This document shows, piece after piece, positions 42,034-49,605 of a DNA stretch of 64,000 nt. Within the stretch, counting starts at the first letter, position 1. Each line of letters begins with the position of its first letter. The notes beneath the pieces were generated by a model that saw only the letters and a program-made list of their open reading frames with translations, was not told the DNA's origin and made no database searches. The stretch comes from Aquimarina longa SW024 (lineage in GTDB: Bacteria; Bacteroidota; Bacteroidia; Flavobacteriales; Flavobacteriaceae), in NCBI RefSeq assembly GCF_001401755.1, contig NZ_KQ474099.1:65926-129925 (forward strand), written 5' to 3'. Made by a program: the position numbers and the translations under genes.

Positions 42034-42091
42034 GTGACCAATATTTTTAAATCTTTAAACTCGATAACTACAGAAAAAATAAAAATAGCAT

Positions 42092-42811
42092 ATGGAAAAT
42101 TTAAAAAACAAGAAAGCAATAATTACAGGAGGTGGCAGAGGGTTAGGTAAAGCCACTGCTATAGCATTTGCAAAAGAAGGGATAGATATTGCTATAACAG
42201 GTAGAAATGAAGAGGTTTTAAAAAAAACCGTTTCTGAATTAGAGGAATTTGGTATCAACGCTATTTATTCTACATTTGATGTAAGTAACTATGACGATGT
42301 TAAAAAAGGCATCAAAAATATTATTACTACCCTAGGTTCGGTAGACATTTTGGTAAACAATGCAGGAATTGCTGCCTTTGGATCATTTAATGAAATGGAT
42401 GTTAATCAATGGAGTCAGATTATTCAAACTAATCTTATGGGGATGTATTATGTAACCAAAGAGATTTTACCACACTTAATAACAAAAAATCAAGGTGACA
42501 TTATAAATGTAGCGTCTACAGCAGGATTAAACGGAAATGCAAACACATCTGCATATTCTGCATCAAAATTTGCAGTTATTGGAATGTCTGAATCCTTAAT
42601 GAAAGAAGTACGCAAAAATAATATTAGAGTTTGTACATTAACACCAAGTACTATAGTATCTGATATGTCGATTGGATTAGGTATTGCAGATAATGATTCT
42701 AGTGATCGGGTTTTACAACCAGAAGATTTTGCAGAACTAATCGTTGCTGGTTTAAAACTACCAAAAAGAGCAATGCTTAAAAGTGCATCTTTATGGTCTA
42801 CAAATCCTTAA
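42092..42811 (+). CDS. Short-chain dehydrogenase/reductase (3-oxoacyl-ACP reductase-like)
   Basis: A 239-residue classical SDR. Cofactor motif TGGGRGLGKA, NNAG at VDILVNNAGIAAFG, catalytic Ser in VASTAGLNG and YxxxK in SAYSASKFAVIGMSE. The TGRN turn after the second strand suggests NADP(H) preference. Substrate unknown. Single gene controlled from tandem palindromes just upstream (41993-42033). Length and motifs complete. Confidence 0.9.
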   Translation: MENLKNKKAIITGGGRGLGKATAIAFAKEGIDIAITGRNEEVLKKTVSELEEFGINAIYSTFDVSNYDDVKKGIKNIITTLGSVDILVNNAGIAAFGSFNEMDVNQWSQIIQTNLMGMYYVTKEILPHLITKNQGDIINVASTAGLNGNANTSAYSASKFAVIGMSESLMKEVRKNNIRVCTLTPSTIVSDMSIGLGIADNDSSDRVLQPEDFAELIVAGLKLPKRAMLKSASLWSTNP

Positions 42812-42906
42812 TAAATGCTTTAATAAATATGAAACCTAAACCACTATAGATTTTTAAATACATCGTCTTAAATAAAAGAATGGAATTCTTTTTCTAATGC
42901 AAGATT

Positions 42907-42977
42907 GTCATTCCTACATAAGCAGAAATCTATTCTTATAACTAGTACTATGGATTACGCATCAAGTGCGGAATGAC
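42907..42977. repeat. GTCATTCC...GGAATGAC dispersed palindromic repeat
   Basis: Begins GTCATTCCTACATAAGCAG and ends GCATCAAGTGCGGAATGAC, with TGGATTACGC before the end. This form (inverted GTCATTCC arms, a TGGATT centre and CATCAAGTGCGGAATGAC) is a widespread intergenic repeat in many bacteria. It can fold into a hairpin. Only one copy is in this window. Confidence 0.6.
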
Positions 42978-43076
42978 TAAACCTATAAAAATGTGTATAG
43001 AAACTAAAGTAATTGCAATGAAATTGCAGAGTTTTAACCTTTAATTAGATAATAAATTATAGAAATCATAAGTAAT

Positions 43077-43144
43077 GCGGATCTTGTTACTTCGGTTACA
43101 TTAGCAAGTTTTAAACAAGATTCGCTGTTTTTTTGATTTAAAGC
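43077..43144 (+). terminator. Terminator-like hairpin
   Basis: GCGGATCTTGTT (43077-43088) pairs with AACAAGATTCGC (43124-43135, one G-T), followed by TGTTTTTTT. The loop is long (about 35 nt). No gene end is nearby on the plus strand, so it may belong to a lost gene. Confidence 0.45.
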
Positions 43145-43333
43145 TTTGTCAGTTTATCAACAACAACTAGCGCGCCCTATCTATTGCTCATAGGTACTTC
43201 TAATAGAGAAATAAAACTTCTAATGATAAAAGAATTAAAAAACAAATCAATAAATTTGACTTAGAACCTGAAAATTTAGGAGTATAAATAACCTTAATAC
43301 TCAACTAAAAACTTGGCGTCAATTAAAATTAGA

Positions 43334-43897
43334 ATGATACACCCTCTTAGACAACATATTGAAGAAATCATCAGCCTTACTGATGAAGAGTTTGATTTTG
43401 TTTTAAGTCATTTTAAACAAATAAAAAAACGTAAACATCAATATATAATCCAAGAAGGAGAGCTCGTTAATAAAGAATATTGGATCATAAAAGGATGTTT
43501 AAAAAGTTATTTCGTTGACGATAATGGAAAAGAACATATCCTCCAATTTGGAATGGAAAACTGGTGGATTACAGATTACGAATCTTTTGTAAAACAAACC
43601 ACATCTAAAACCGCTATCGATTGTATAGAAGATAGTGACTTGCTATATATTTCTTTTGAAAATAGAGAAAAACTAACTGCTCAAATGCATAAAATGGAAC
43701 GATTCTGGGCTAAGAAAAGTAAAATTGGTCGAATTGCGCTTCAAAACAGAATTTTATCTTTACTAAAAAACTCTACTAAAGAACAATACGAATTACTTCT
43801 CCAACAATATCCAAAACTTTTTCAACGTGTTCCCAAAAAAATGATTGCTGCCTATCTAGGGGTTTCTAGAGAAACACTTAGTAGATTAAACGCATAA
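43334..43897 (+). CDS. Crp/Fnr-family transcriptional regulator
   Basis: ATG at 43334 gives 187 residues; a TTG at 43313 would add seven. The N-terminal cyclic-nucleotide-binding fold is visible (YIIQEGELVNKEYWIIKGCL, then ILQFGMENWW), followed by a long helix and a C-terminal helix-turn-helix (MIAAYLGVSRETLSRL). No Fe-S cysteine pattern of true Fnr. A second member of the family is at 48376. It lies just upstream of a tautomerase-SDR-NTF2 operon whose leader has an Fnr-type half-site pair (43926-43939), so it may control that operon. Confidence 0.88.
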   Translation: MIHPLRQHIEEIISLTDEEFDFVLSHFKQIKKRKHQYIIQEGELVNKEYWIIKGCLKSYFVDDNGKEHILQFGMENWWITDYESFVKQTTSKTAIDCIEDSDLLYISFENREKLTAQMHKMERFWAKKSKIGRIALQNRILSLLKNSTKEQYELLLQQYPKLFQRVPKKMIAAYLGVSRETLSRLNA

Positions 43898-43925
43898 CAT
43901 CCTCTTCTTTTTTGTATCTTCAAAT

Positions 43926-43952
43926 GTGATCTACATCACTTTAAAGAAGTGA
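43926..43952. promoter_or_regulatory. Crp/Fnr-type operator candidate
   Basis: GTGATCTACATCAC (43926-43939) is a 5-4-5 inverted repeat with the TGAT-N4-ATCA core of Fnr-type sites. It is joined to a second inverted repeat TCACTT/AAGTGA (43936-43952). It lies between the Crp/Fnr gene and the tautomerase gene. Confidence 0.5.
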
Positions 43953-43977
43953 CATACCTCCTGTGTACTATCCTCAT

Positions 43978-43994
43978 TACAAAGCACCTTTGTA
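43978..43994. promoter_or_regulatory. Palindrome in the tautomerase promoter region
   Basis: TACAAAG-CAC-CTTTGTA, a perfect 7-3-7 palindrome 26 bp before the start at 44020. Its right half overlaps a -7-like CACCTTTG, so it could be both promoter and operator. Confidence 0.4.
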
Positions 43995-44019
43995 TAACAA
44001 TTAATTTAATAAAAAAAAC

Positions 44020-44214
44020 ATGCCATACATCAACATTAAAGTTACTGACGAAGGAGTAACGCAAGAACAAAAACGTCAATTAATAGAAGGTGCTACACAG
44101 CTAGTAGTTAATATACTCAACAAAGATCCTGAAACAACTCATGTAGTTATTGACGAAATCCCAAAAGCAAATTGGGGCGTAAATGGAAAACACTATTTGA
44201 AAACTAAAAAATAA
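44020..44214 (+). CDS. 4-oxalocrotonate tautomerase-family protein
   Basis: A 64-residue protein with N-terminal Pro after Met removal (MPYINIKVTDEGV), the catalytic base of the family, and the usual EQKRQLIEGATQLVVNIL helix and HVVIDEIPKANWGVNGKHY C-terminal strand. Family members tautomerise or isomerise small unsaturated acids as oligomers. First gene of a short operon with an SDR (5-bp gap) and an NTF2-like protein. The substrate is unknown. Confidence 0.9.
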   Translation: MPYINIKVTDEGVTQEQKRQLIEGATQLVVNILNKDPETTHVVIDEIPKANWGVNGKHYLKTKK

Positions 44215-44219
44215 AGAAA

Positions 44220-44963
44220 ATGAAAAATAAGACCATAATTATTACAGGAGCATCTACAGGAATAGGGAAAGAAATCGCAAAATACTTTATAGAGCGAGAA
44301 AGTAATGTAGTAATGAATTCTTCTAACGAAGAAAACTTAAAAAAAGCTTACAAAGAACTAGGATCACCCTCTAATGTAGCTTACCTAGTTGGAGATATCA
44401 GTAAACAAGAAACAGGTAAAAAACTAGTCTCATTAGCAGTAGAAAAATTTAATACTGTAGATGTTTTAATCAATAATGCAGGAGTATTTTCTCCAAAACC
44501 ATTTTTAGAAGTTAAAGAACAAGATTTAGACCTGTATTGGAATGTAAATCTAAAAGGAACATATTTTACTTCTCAAGCTGCTATTCCCGAAATGATAAAA
44601 CAACAAAATGGTTCTATTATAAACATAGGAACAGTTCTAGTAGAACATGCTATAGATGGGTTCCCTGCTACAGCACCACTAACAAGTAAAGGCGCAATTC
44701 ACTCTTTAACAAGGCAGTTAGCAGCTGAATTTGGAAAAAACAACATTAAGATTAATACAATTGCTCCAGGAATAATACGAAGTCCACTACAAGGAAAAAT
44801 CGGAATTGAGAATGCTGATAGTTTAGCTGGATTACATTTATTAAACAGAATTGGAGAAACAAATGAAGTTGCTGAAGCAGCATACTATTTAGCTACATCA
44901 AATTTTATAACTGGAGAAACTATTAACATCGCAGGAGGTCATACCATAGGTCATGCTATCTAA
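44220..44963 (+). CDS. Short-chain dehydrogenase/reductase
   Basis: A 247-residue classical SDR: TGASTGIGKEIA, NNAG in VDVLINNAGVFSPKP, then INIGTVLVEHAIDGFPATAPLTSKGAIHSL (quoted in parts). The usual YxxxK tyrosine position reads TAPLTSKGAI, with Leu where Tyr is expected before xxxK, and the Ser of the triad is Gly/Thr (NIGTVL). This suggests altered or lost classical catalysis. C-terminal GETINIAGGHTIGH is normal. Second gene of the tautomerase operon. Confidence 0.87.
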   Translation: MKNKTIIITGASTGIGKEIAKYFIERESNVVMNSSNEENLKKAYKELGSPSNVAYLVGDISKQETGKKLVSLAVEKFNTVDVLINNAGVFSPKPFLEVKEQDLDLYWNVNLKGTYFTSQAAIPEMIKQQNGSIINIGTVLVEHAIDGFPATAPLTSKGAIHSLTRQLAAEFGKNNIKINTIAPGIIRSPLQGKIGIENADSLAGLHLLNRIGETNEVAEAAYYLATSNFITGETINIAGGHTIGHAI

Positions 44964-44973
44964 ACAATAAACT

Positions 44974-45342
44974 ATGTATAAAGAGAATTTAGAAGAAATT
45001 GAAAAATTAATTACTAACTATTTTGAAGGGATTTTTTACGGAAATGTAACTCAGCTTCAATCCTGTTTTCATGAAAACGCATATATCTATGGAGATATCA
45101 AAGGTGTAGAGTATCTAAAAAGTATAAACGAATATCTAGACGGGGTTAACAATAGACAAAGCCCTAACGATTTAAATGAAAGTCTAAAAATGAAAATCAT
45201 AGGAATTGATATTATCGGTAAAATTGCAATGGCAAAATTGCATGTTCCCATGCTAGGGTATAACTATTATGACTATTTATCTTTAACCAAAATTGATGAT
45301 GATTGGAAAATTGTAAATAAAATATTCACTCATGTAGCATAA
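44974..45342 (+). CDS. NTF2-like protein (lumazine-binding/SnoaL-type fold)
   Basis: A 122-residue protein starting with a helix (LEEIEKLITNYFEGIFYGNV), then SCFHENAYIYGDIKG, a Met-rich strand, and KIDDDWKIVNKIFTH at the end, the usual shape of NTF2-like putative lumazine-binding proteins. Role unknown; in such operons these proteins may bind the same small substrate as the enzymes. It lies 10 bp after the SDR gene and is followed by two large hairpins. Confidence 0.82.
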   Translation: MYKENLEEIEKLITNYFEGIFYGNVTQLQSCFHENAYIYGDIKGVEYLKSINEYLDGVNNRQSPNDLNESLKMKIIGIDIIGKIAMAKLHVPMLGYNYYDYLSLTKIDDDWKIVNKIFTHVA

Positions 45343-45360
45343 ATAAAAGAGTTGTTATCA

Positions 45361-45400
45361 AGTAACTCGACGCGATAGTTAGCTACTGCGTCGGGTTACT
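45361..45400 (+). terminator. Hairpin after the tautomerase operon
   Basis: AGTAACTCGACGC (45361-45373) pairs with GCGTCGGGTTACT (45388-45400, one wobble). GC-rich stem 18 bp after the stop, but no T run, so termination is probable rather than certain. Confidence 0.55.
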
Positions 45401-45428
45401 CACATCATCACACATATAAATTGTATAC

Positions 45429-45483
45429 AGAGCAGTAGCAGTACACCTTTTATTGTTCTTAAAAGATGTACTGCTACTGCTCT
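45429..45483. repeat. Large near-perfect inverted repeat
   Basis: AGAGCAGTAGCAGTACA and the next CCTTTTA (45429-45452) pair with 45460-45483, 24 bp with one mismatch and a 7-nt loop. No T run. It could be a second transcription stop, an RNA-protecting stem or a palindromic repeat. Confidence 0.6.
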
Positions 45484-45638
45484 TAGAAAAACGAAAAATA
45501 TATTTCTTTTGGTTGAGGAAGAAAAAACTTCTAATTTATTGATATGCTAAGAATTTATTACTATTTCTCTGTTCTTTATTCTTAACTTTAGAAAAGCAAA
45601 ACAAGACAACATGCTGTACATTCAATTATAAATACTTT

Positions 45639-46172
45639 ATGAAAAATAAAAGGTTCATATCCATATTCACTATTCTTCTTATCACTTTATCCTGTTCTCA
45701 ACAAAAAAAGAAATCAGAAAAAAAACATTCTGAAAATGAAATTTCACAAACTTGGGATGATTTTCTAAAAATTATAAGTTCAAACGATAAAATTAAATTC
45801 AAAGAAATATCAAATACATCAATACGATGTTACTTATGCTTAGAAAACACATCTTCTGAGCAAGAAGAGTTAGAAATACTTAGAAAAACGGACTCCTTAT
45901 GGTATGACAAAATATATGATGATAAAATTTATATCCCTATCGATAGTTTTATTGCTAATGAGTTTGATTTAATTTTTAATTCTGAATTTGTAGCGATTTT
46001 AAAGACGAAAACTACAAAATTTCATAAAAGAGAAATAGATGGAATTGAATATTACGAAATTTTAGTAACCACTACTGATCCGACAATAACTCATGAAGGA
46101 GGACAACATAGTTTTCAGTTTAAGAAAGTATCTAAAAAATGGAAGTTTAACGATATAGGAACAATACCATAA
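45639..46172 (+). CDS. Hypothetical lipoprotein
   Basis: A 177-residue protein with signal peptide and lipobox ITLSC (Cys19), followed by a Lys-rich linker. The mature part is rich in short alternating strands (DGIEYYEILVTTT, HSFQFKKVSKKWKFNDI) and has two cysteines close together (RCYLCLE). I do not recognise a family. It is followed 52 bp later by another lipoprotein gene on the same strand. Envelope location is the only firm statement. Confidence 0.7.
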   Translation: MKNKRFISIFTILLITLSCSQQKKKSEKKHSENEISQTWDDFLKIISSNDKIKFKEISNTSIRCYLCLENTSSEQEELEILRKTDSLWYDKIYDDKIYIPIDSFIANEFDLIFNSEFVAILKTKTTKFHKREIDGIEYYEILVTTTDPTITHEGGQHSFQFKKVSKKWKFNDIGTIP

Positions 46173-46224
46173 AATTACTTATAAGAATACCCCTTTTAAT
46201 AACTTAATAAACCATTCTAAAAAC

Positions 46225-46974
46225 GTGTCATTGATTAAAAAATATATCCCATTAGCTATAGTATTTTTGTTAATTGGGTGTTCGAAACCTGATACATATC
46301 AAATAGAAATGATTAGTGTATCTGAGCAAGGATTAGGAGTTATTGTTACCAAAATAATTGCGCATAAAAAACCTAAAGTTTTTTCAGAAGTAGCTATGGA
46401 TACTATTTTTGTACACCCCATGATTCCTTCTGAACATACGAACATCACTTCGTTAAAAAATTTAAAAGAAATTCCACACCATAAGCTTCCTAATTATATC
46501 ACATTCGAATATCAATATGCTCAACTATCAGATTGCTCTAGTATCCACAAAGATAAAGTGTTAAAAATACGCTTTTTACAGGATTATTCTCCAATAGAGA
46601 AAGGTGATATTGTAGAGATGAATTCGCTATCAATTAATCGTTTAATAAAAAACAACATTGCTACTCTAGCTAAAAATCCTAATATTATTAATATAAGAGA
46701 AGATCCCTTAAAAAGGTTGAAGAAAGAATTAGCAATAGCTCCCACCTATTATACAAAATATAAATGTAAAGACTGGAAGCCAATTGATAGTATGAAGTTT
46801 ACAAAAACTATTAATTTAGAGCCTTATAAAAAAAGGAAAGAAATAAAACGGTTTAGAAAAAAACATGATGGTGTTAGTGGTAGTTATTATACAACAAAAA
46901 TAAGATATCAATTTTATGATAATGGAGAAATTAAACTAAACCTACAAAACTCCCATACTAATCCTTGGAAATAA
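46225..46974 (+). CDS. Hypothetical lipoprotein
   Basis: A 249-residue lipoprotein with no ATG start; GTG at 46225 or TTG at 46231 must serve. The signal peptide ends in lipobox FLLIGC (Cys19). The mature protein has mixed strands and a basic segment near the C-terminus (KKRKEIKRFRKKHDG). The end, RYQFYDNGEIKLNLQNSH, resembles MORN-like or tail-repeat strands, but no repeat array is seen. Family not recognised. Possibly co-transcribed with the lipoprotein at 45639. Confidence 0.65.
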   Translation: MSLIKKYIPLAIVFLLIGCSKPDTYQIEMISVSEQGLGVIVTKIIAHKKPKVFSEVAMDTIFVHPMIPSEHTNITSLKNLKEIPHHKLPNYITFEYQYAQLSDCSSIHKDKVLKIRFLQDYSPIEKGDIVEMNSLSINRLIKNNIATLAKNPNIINIREDPLKRLKKELAIAPTYYTKYKCKDWKPIDSMKFTKTINLEPYKKRKEIKRFRKKHDGVSGSYYTTKIRYQFYDNGEIKLNLQNSHTNPWK

Positions 46975-46992
46975 CTTTTTAAAACCAATCTT

Positions 46993-47106
46993 TTAAAATC
47001 TAACATTGCGTTTCCTTATGGGTAAAACAGCACTAATAATTATTGGAATAGAAATAAGTAATATGAGATAAGAAAACAGATCAGTAAAGATAGTACCTAC
47101 AAGCAT
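46993..47106 (-). CDS. Possible 37-residue single-span membrane peptide
   Basis: Minus-strand frame MLVGTIFTDLFSYLILLI, then SIPIIISAVLPIRKRNVRF. One hydrophobic helix (residues about 10-28) and a basic tail follow the positive-inside pattern of small membrane proteins. Lies in the 256-bp gap between the lipoprotein and phosphatidyltransferase genes. No good promoter match. It could be a chance frame. Confidence 0.3.
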   Translation of the reverse strand: MLVGTIFTDLFSYLILLISIPIIISAVLPIRKRNVRF

Positions 47107-47230
47107 CACTACTCTATTACATATGGTATTTGTCCTATCTACAATAATTAACTATATTTCAACAAACAAAAATAAGTATTAGCGATATACAATGACATAG
47201 CTGTATTACCTATTCAATAAACATAAAAAA

Positions 47231-47830
47231 ATGAATATCCCATTAGCATTAATAGTATTTCGACTCTTATTAAGCCCTATTATTTTAGGATTAGCCTATT
47301 TTCTAGGAGAAAGCTCTAAGTTAATAATACTAATTTTAATGTATCTGGGATTAATCTCTGATATCCTAGATGGAATAATTGCTAGAAAACAGAATATTTC
47401 GTCTGCTAAATTAAGAAGAATGGACAGTCAAACAGATATGATTTTTTGGTTATCATTGGGGTTTGCAACGTGGTTTTTGTACCCTAATCTAATTTCTGAA
47501 AATTCATTATCTATTTGGACCATTCTTGGGATGGAATTATTATGTTATGTAATAAGTATTGCTAAATTTAAAAAAGAGACATGTACTCATGCTTTTTTAT
47601 CTAAAATATGGGGAATAACCCTATTAATAGCTTTTACTTCACTGATAGGGTTTAATCACGCAGGAGTACCCTTTTATTTAGCGATCTTTTTTGGATTGAT
47701 TTCACATATAGACGTACTATTAATTATTTTAATACTTCCAAAATGGACACATGATATCCCAAGTACCTATCATGCTTATTTAATTAGAAAAGGAGTTGAG
47801 ATTAAAAGAAGTGAATATTTAAATGGGTAA
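47231..47830 (+). CDS. CDP-alcohol phosphatidyltransferase homologue
   Basis: A 199-residue membrane protein with about six helices and the family signature. The first part is DILDGIIAR, then eight residues, then LRRMDSQTD. Compared with the consensus, all four Asp and the DG and AR are kept, but the conserved Gly after the eight-residue spacer is Leu. It should transfer a phosphatidyl group from CDP-diacylglycerol to an alcohol at the inner membrane. No partner genes nearby. Whether the Gly change reduces activity is not known. Confidence 0.82.
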   Translation: MNIPLALIVFRLLLSPIILGLAYFLGESSKLIILILMYLGLISDILDGIIARKQNISSAKLRRMDSQTDMIFWLSLGFATWFLYPNLISENSLSIWTILGMELLCYVISIAKFKKETCTHAFLSKIWGITLLIAFTSLIGFNHAGVPFYLAIFFGLISHIDVLLIILILPKWTHDIPSTYHAYLIRKGVEIKRSEYLNG

Positions 47831-47921
47831 TAAGCATCTGTTAAATAGTATTTTGTTTATAGATACTATAATTGAATAGTAATTAAAACACTTAAAAAAA
47901 ATATCATAAAAATAATTTAAG

Positions 47922-48308
47922 ATGAACTCAGATGAACAAAAAAGATTAAAAGTAGAAAATTATATCAAATCATATAATTCTTTTGACATTAATGGGATGA
48001 CTATTGATTTGGCTAAAGATGTTATTTTTGAAAATGTCTCGAATGGAAAAATTGATGTGACTACTAATGGGATTGATGAATTTAGGATTCAGGCAGAAAA
48101 GGCAAAATCATTATTCGTAAGCAGAGAACAAAAAATAACAGCAATCAATAGTAATCGTAATACACTAAGTATAAAAATAGACTATACTGGTGTCTTAAAT
48201 ATTGATTTACCAACTGGTTTAAAAAAAGGGGAGTCGATACATCTAAAAGGAGAATCAATATTTACTTTTGAGAATAATAAAATAATTAAAATTAGAGATG
48301 TAAGTTAA
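47922..48308 (+). CDS. NTF2-like (SnoaL-type) protein
   Basis: A 128-residue protein with the NTF2-like pattern: VENYIKSYNSFDINGMTIDL helix, then DVIFENVSNGK, central strands, and SIFTFENNKIIKIRDVS at the end. Members include enzymes and small-ligand binders; catalytic residues cannot be assigned. It lies 67 bp upstream of a Crp/Fnr regulator gene on the same strand, a layout like the NTF2-regulator grouping at 43334-45342. Confidence 0.8.
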   Translation: MNSDEQKRLKVENYIKSYNSFDINGMTIDLAKDVIFENVSNGKIDVTTNGIDEFRIQAEKAKSLFVSREQKITAINSNRNTLSIKIDYTGVLNIDLPTGLKKGESIHLKGESIFTFENNKIIKIRDVS

Positions 48309-48375
48309 ATCAAATAGATACTTCAATACCATTTTTAATACTATCAAAATATTAGGTTATTTGTAAACAAAAAAA

Positions 48376-48912
48376 ATGAATCCAATTTCTACCTTAATCG
48401 AAGAAATAAACAACCAAGATTTATGGAATAAAGAAATAGAACTACATAGAAATGAGTATTTAAAAGTAAAAGGAACTATTGACACCAACCTCTACCTTGT
48501 TGTAAAAGGAAGTTTAAGAATATTTGTGGTCGATAAATCCGAAGAACACACTATTAGATTTGGATATAAAAATAACCTTATTGCAGCTCTTGACTCATTT
48601 ATAAATGAAAAACCATCAGATTTCTATATTCAGGCTTTAAAAAAAACAACACTAAAAGTGATTAGCAAAACTGAGTTTTCAAATCTTATCACATCATCAG
48701 CTACAAACACCAGAACTTGGAATAATGTATTGGAAAGTTTTGTGTTACAACAGATGGAAAGAGAAAGAGATATCCTAACCACATCACCTATAGAACGATA
48801 TAACCGAGTTTTACATCGTAGCCCTCAATTATTTCAGGAAATACCAAATAAATATATCGCATCCTATTTAAGAATGACTCCAGAGACACTTTCTAGAATC
48901 AAAAAATCTTAA
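48376..48912 (+). CDS. Crp/Fnr-family transcriptional regulator
   Basis: A 178-residue regulator: cyclic-nucleotide-binding-type N-terminus (GTIDTNLYLVVKGSLRIFVV, HTIRFGYKNNLI), a long linking helix, and a C-terminal helix-turn-helix (YIASYLRMTPETLSRIKK). No iron-sulfur cysteines. It resembles the protein at 43334 in plan but not closely in sequence. Between an NTF2-like gene and a DinB gene; the three probably form one transcription unit ending at the terminator near 49533. Confidence 0.87.
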   Translation: MNPISTLIEEINNQDLWNKEIELHRNEYLKVKGTIDTNLYLVVKGSLRIFVVDKSEEHTIRFGYKNNLIAALDSFINEKPSDFYIQALKKTTLKVISKTEFSNLITSSATNTRTWNNVLESFVLQQMERERDILTTSPIERYNRVLHRSPQLFQEIPNKYIASYLRMTPETLSRIKKS

Positions 48913-48963
48913 TTTCAATCAATGTTTAGAGACTTCAAAAGGTAGACTTTTGTAATAAAAAAA

Positions 48964-49518
48964 ATGATGACAATAGCATCTAATGAGTTAATAGAGGATT
49001 TAATCGATAGAACCCTAAAAAATATAAAAGCTGCAGAACAGTTTAATCAATTTACAATCGAACATCTAAACAAGAAAAACACTCCGAAAAGTTGGAGTAT
49101 TTTAGAGTGTCTAGAACATCTAAATCTATATGGAGATTTTTATCTGCCAGAAATTGAAGATCGAATAGTAAAATCAGAACAAAAAAGCACAGCTGTTTTT
49201 AAATCAGGTTTTCTAGGAGATTACTTTGCAAAAAGTATGTTACCAAAAGAGAAACTAAATAAGATGAAAACCTTTCAGGATAAAAATCCAATCAACTCTG
49301 ATTTAGATAAAAAATGTATTCATCGATTTATTTTACAGCAACAAAAAACAATAGAACTACTAAATTTAGCGAGTAAAAAAGATCTAAATAAAATTAAAAC
49401 ATCAATAAGTATTTCTAAATGGATAAAATTAAAATTAGGAGATACGTTTAGAATACTTATTTATCATAATGACCGACATATTGTACAAGCTAATACAATA
49501 ATAACTAGCCAACAGTAA
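48964..49518 (+). CDS. DinB-family protein
   Basis: A 184-residue four-helix-bundle DinB/YfiT-like protein. Typical segments are NTPKSWSILECLEHLNLYG with the first metal-type His, and IYHNDRHIVQANTI with two further His at the C-terminal end. Many members bind a metal and some use low-molecular-weight thiols; the function here is unknown. The first two residues are both Met (start at 48964 or 48967). Last gene of the NTF2-Crp-DinB set. Confidence 0.85.
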   Translation: MMTIASNELIEDLIDRTLKNIKAAEQFNQFTIEHLNKKNTPKSWSILECLEHLNLYGDFYLPEIEDRIVKSEQKSTAVFKSGFLGDYFAKSMLPKEKLNKMKTFQDKNPINSDLDKKCIHRFILQQQKTIELLNLASKKDLNKIKTSISISKWIKLKLGDTFRILIYHNDRHIVQANTIITSQQ

Positions 49519-49532
49519 AAAAAAATTACTTT

Positions 49533-49586
49533 AATAACTTGATATGGGGCGTAAAATAGTTTTTACGCCCCACATATCAAGTTATT
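49533..49586. terminator. Bidirectional terminator between DinB and fabD genes
   Basis: AATAACTTGATATGGGGCG and TAAAA (49533-49556) pair with TTTTACGCCCC plus ACATATCAAGTTATT (49561-49586), a long stem with a 2-nt bulge. A-rich and T-rich flanks fit both converging genes. Confidence 0.9.
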
Positions 49587-49605
49587 ATCATTAATCTATC
49601 AGTTC

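Larger units (their letters stand above)
42812..43333. other. 522-bp gene-free stretch with a dispersed repeat and a hairpin
   Basis: Holds the GTCATTCC/GGAATGAC repeat (42907-42977) and a terminator-like hairpin (43077-43144). The rest is AT-rich without convincing frames. Confidence 0.5.

Noticed and set aside
42812..43333. tRNA or small RNA gene in the gap
   Set aside because: No cloverleaf arms or TTCGA-type T loop in a proper frame; the structure seen is a dispersed palindromic repeat and one hairpin.
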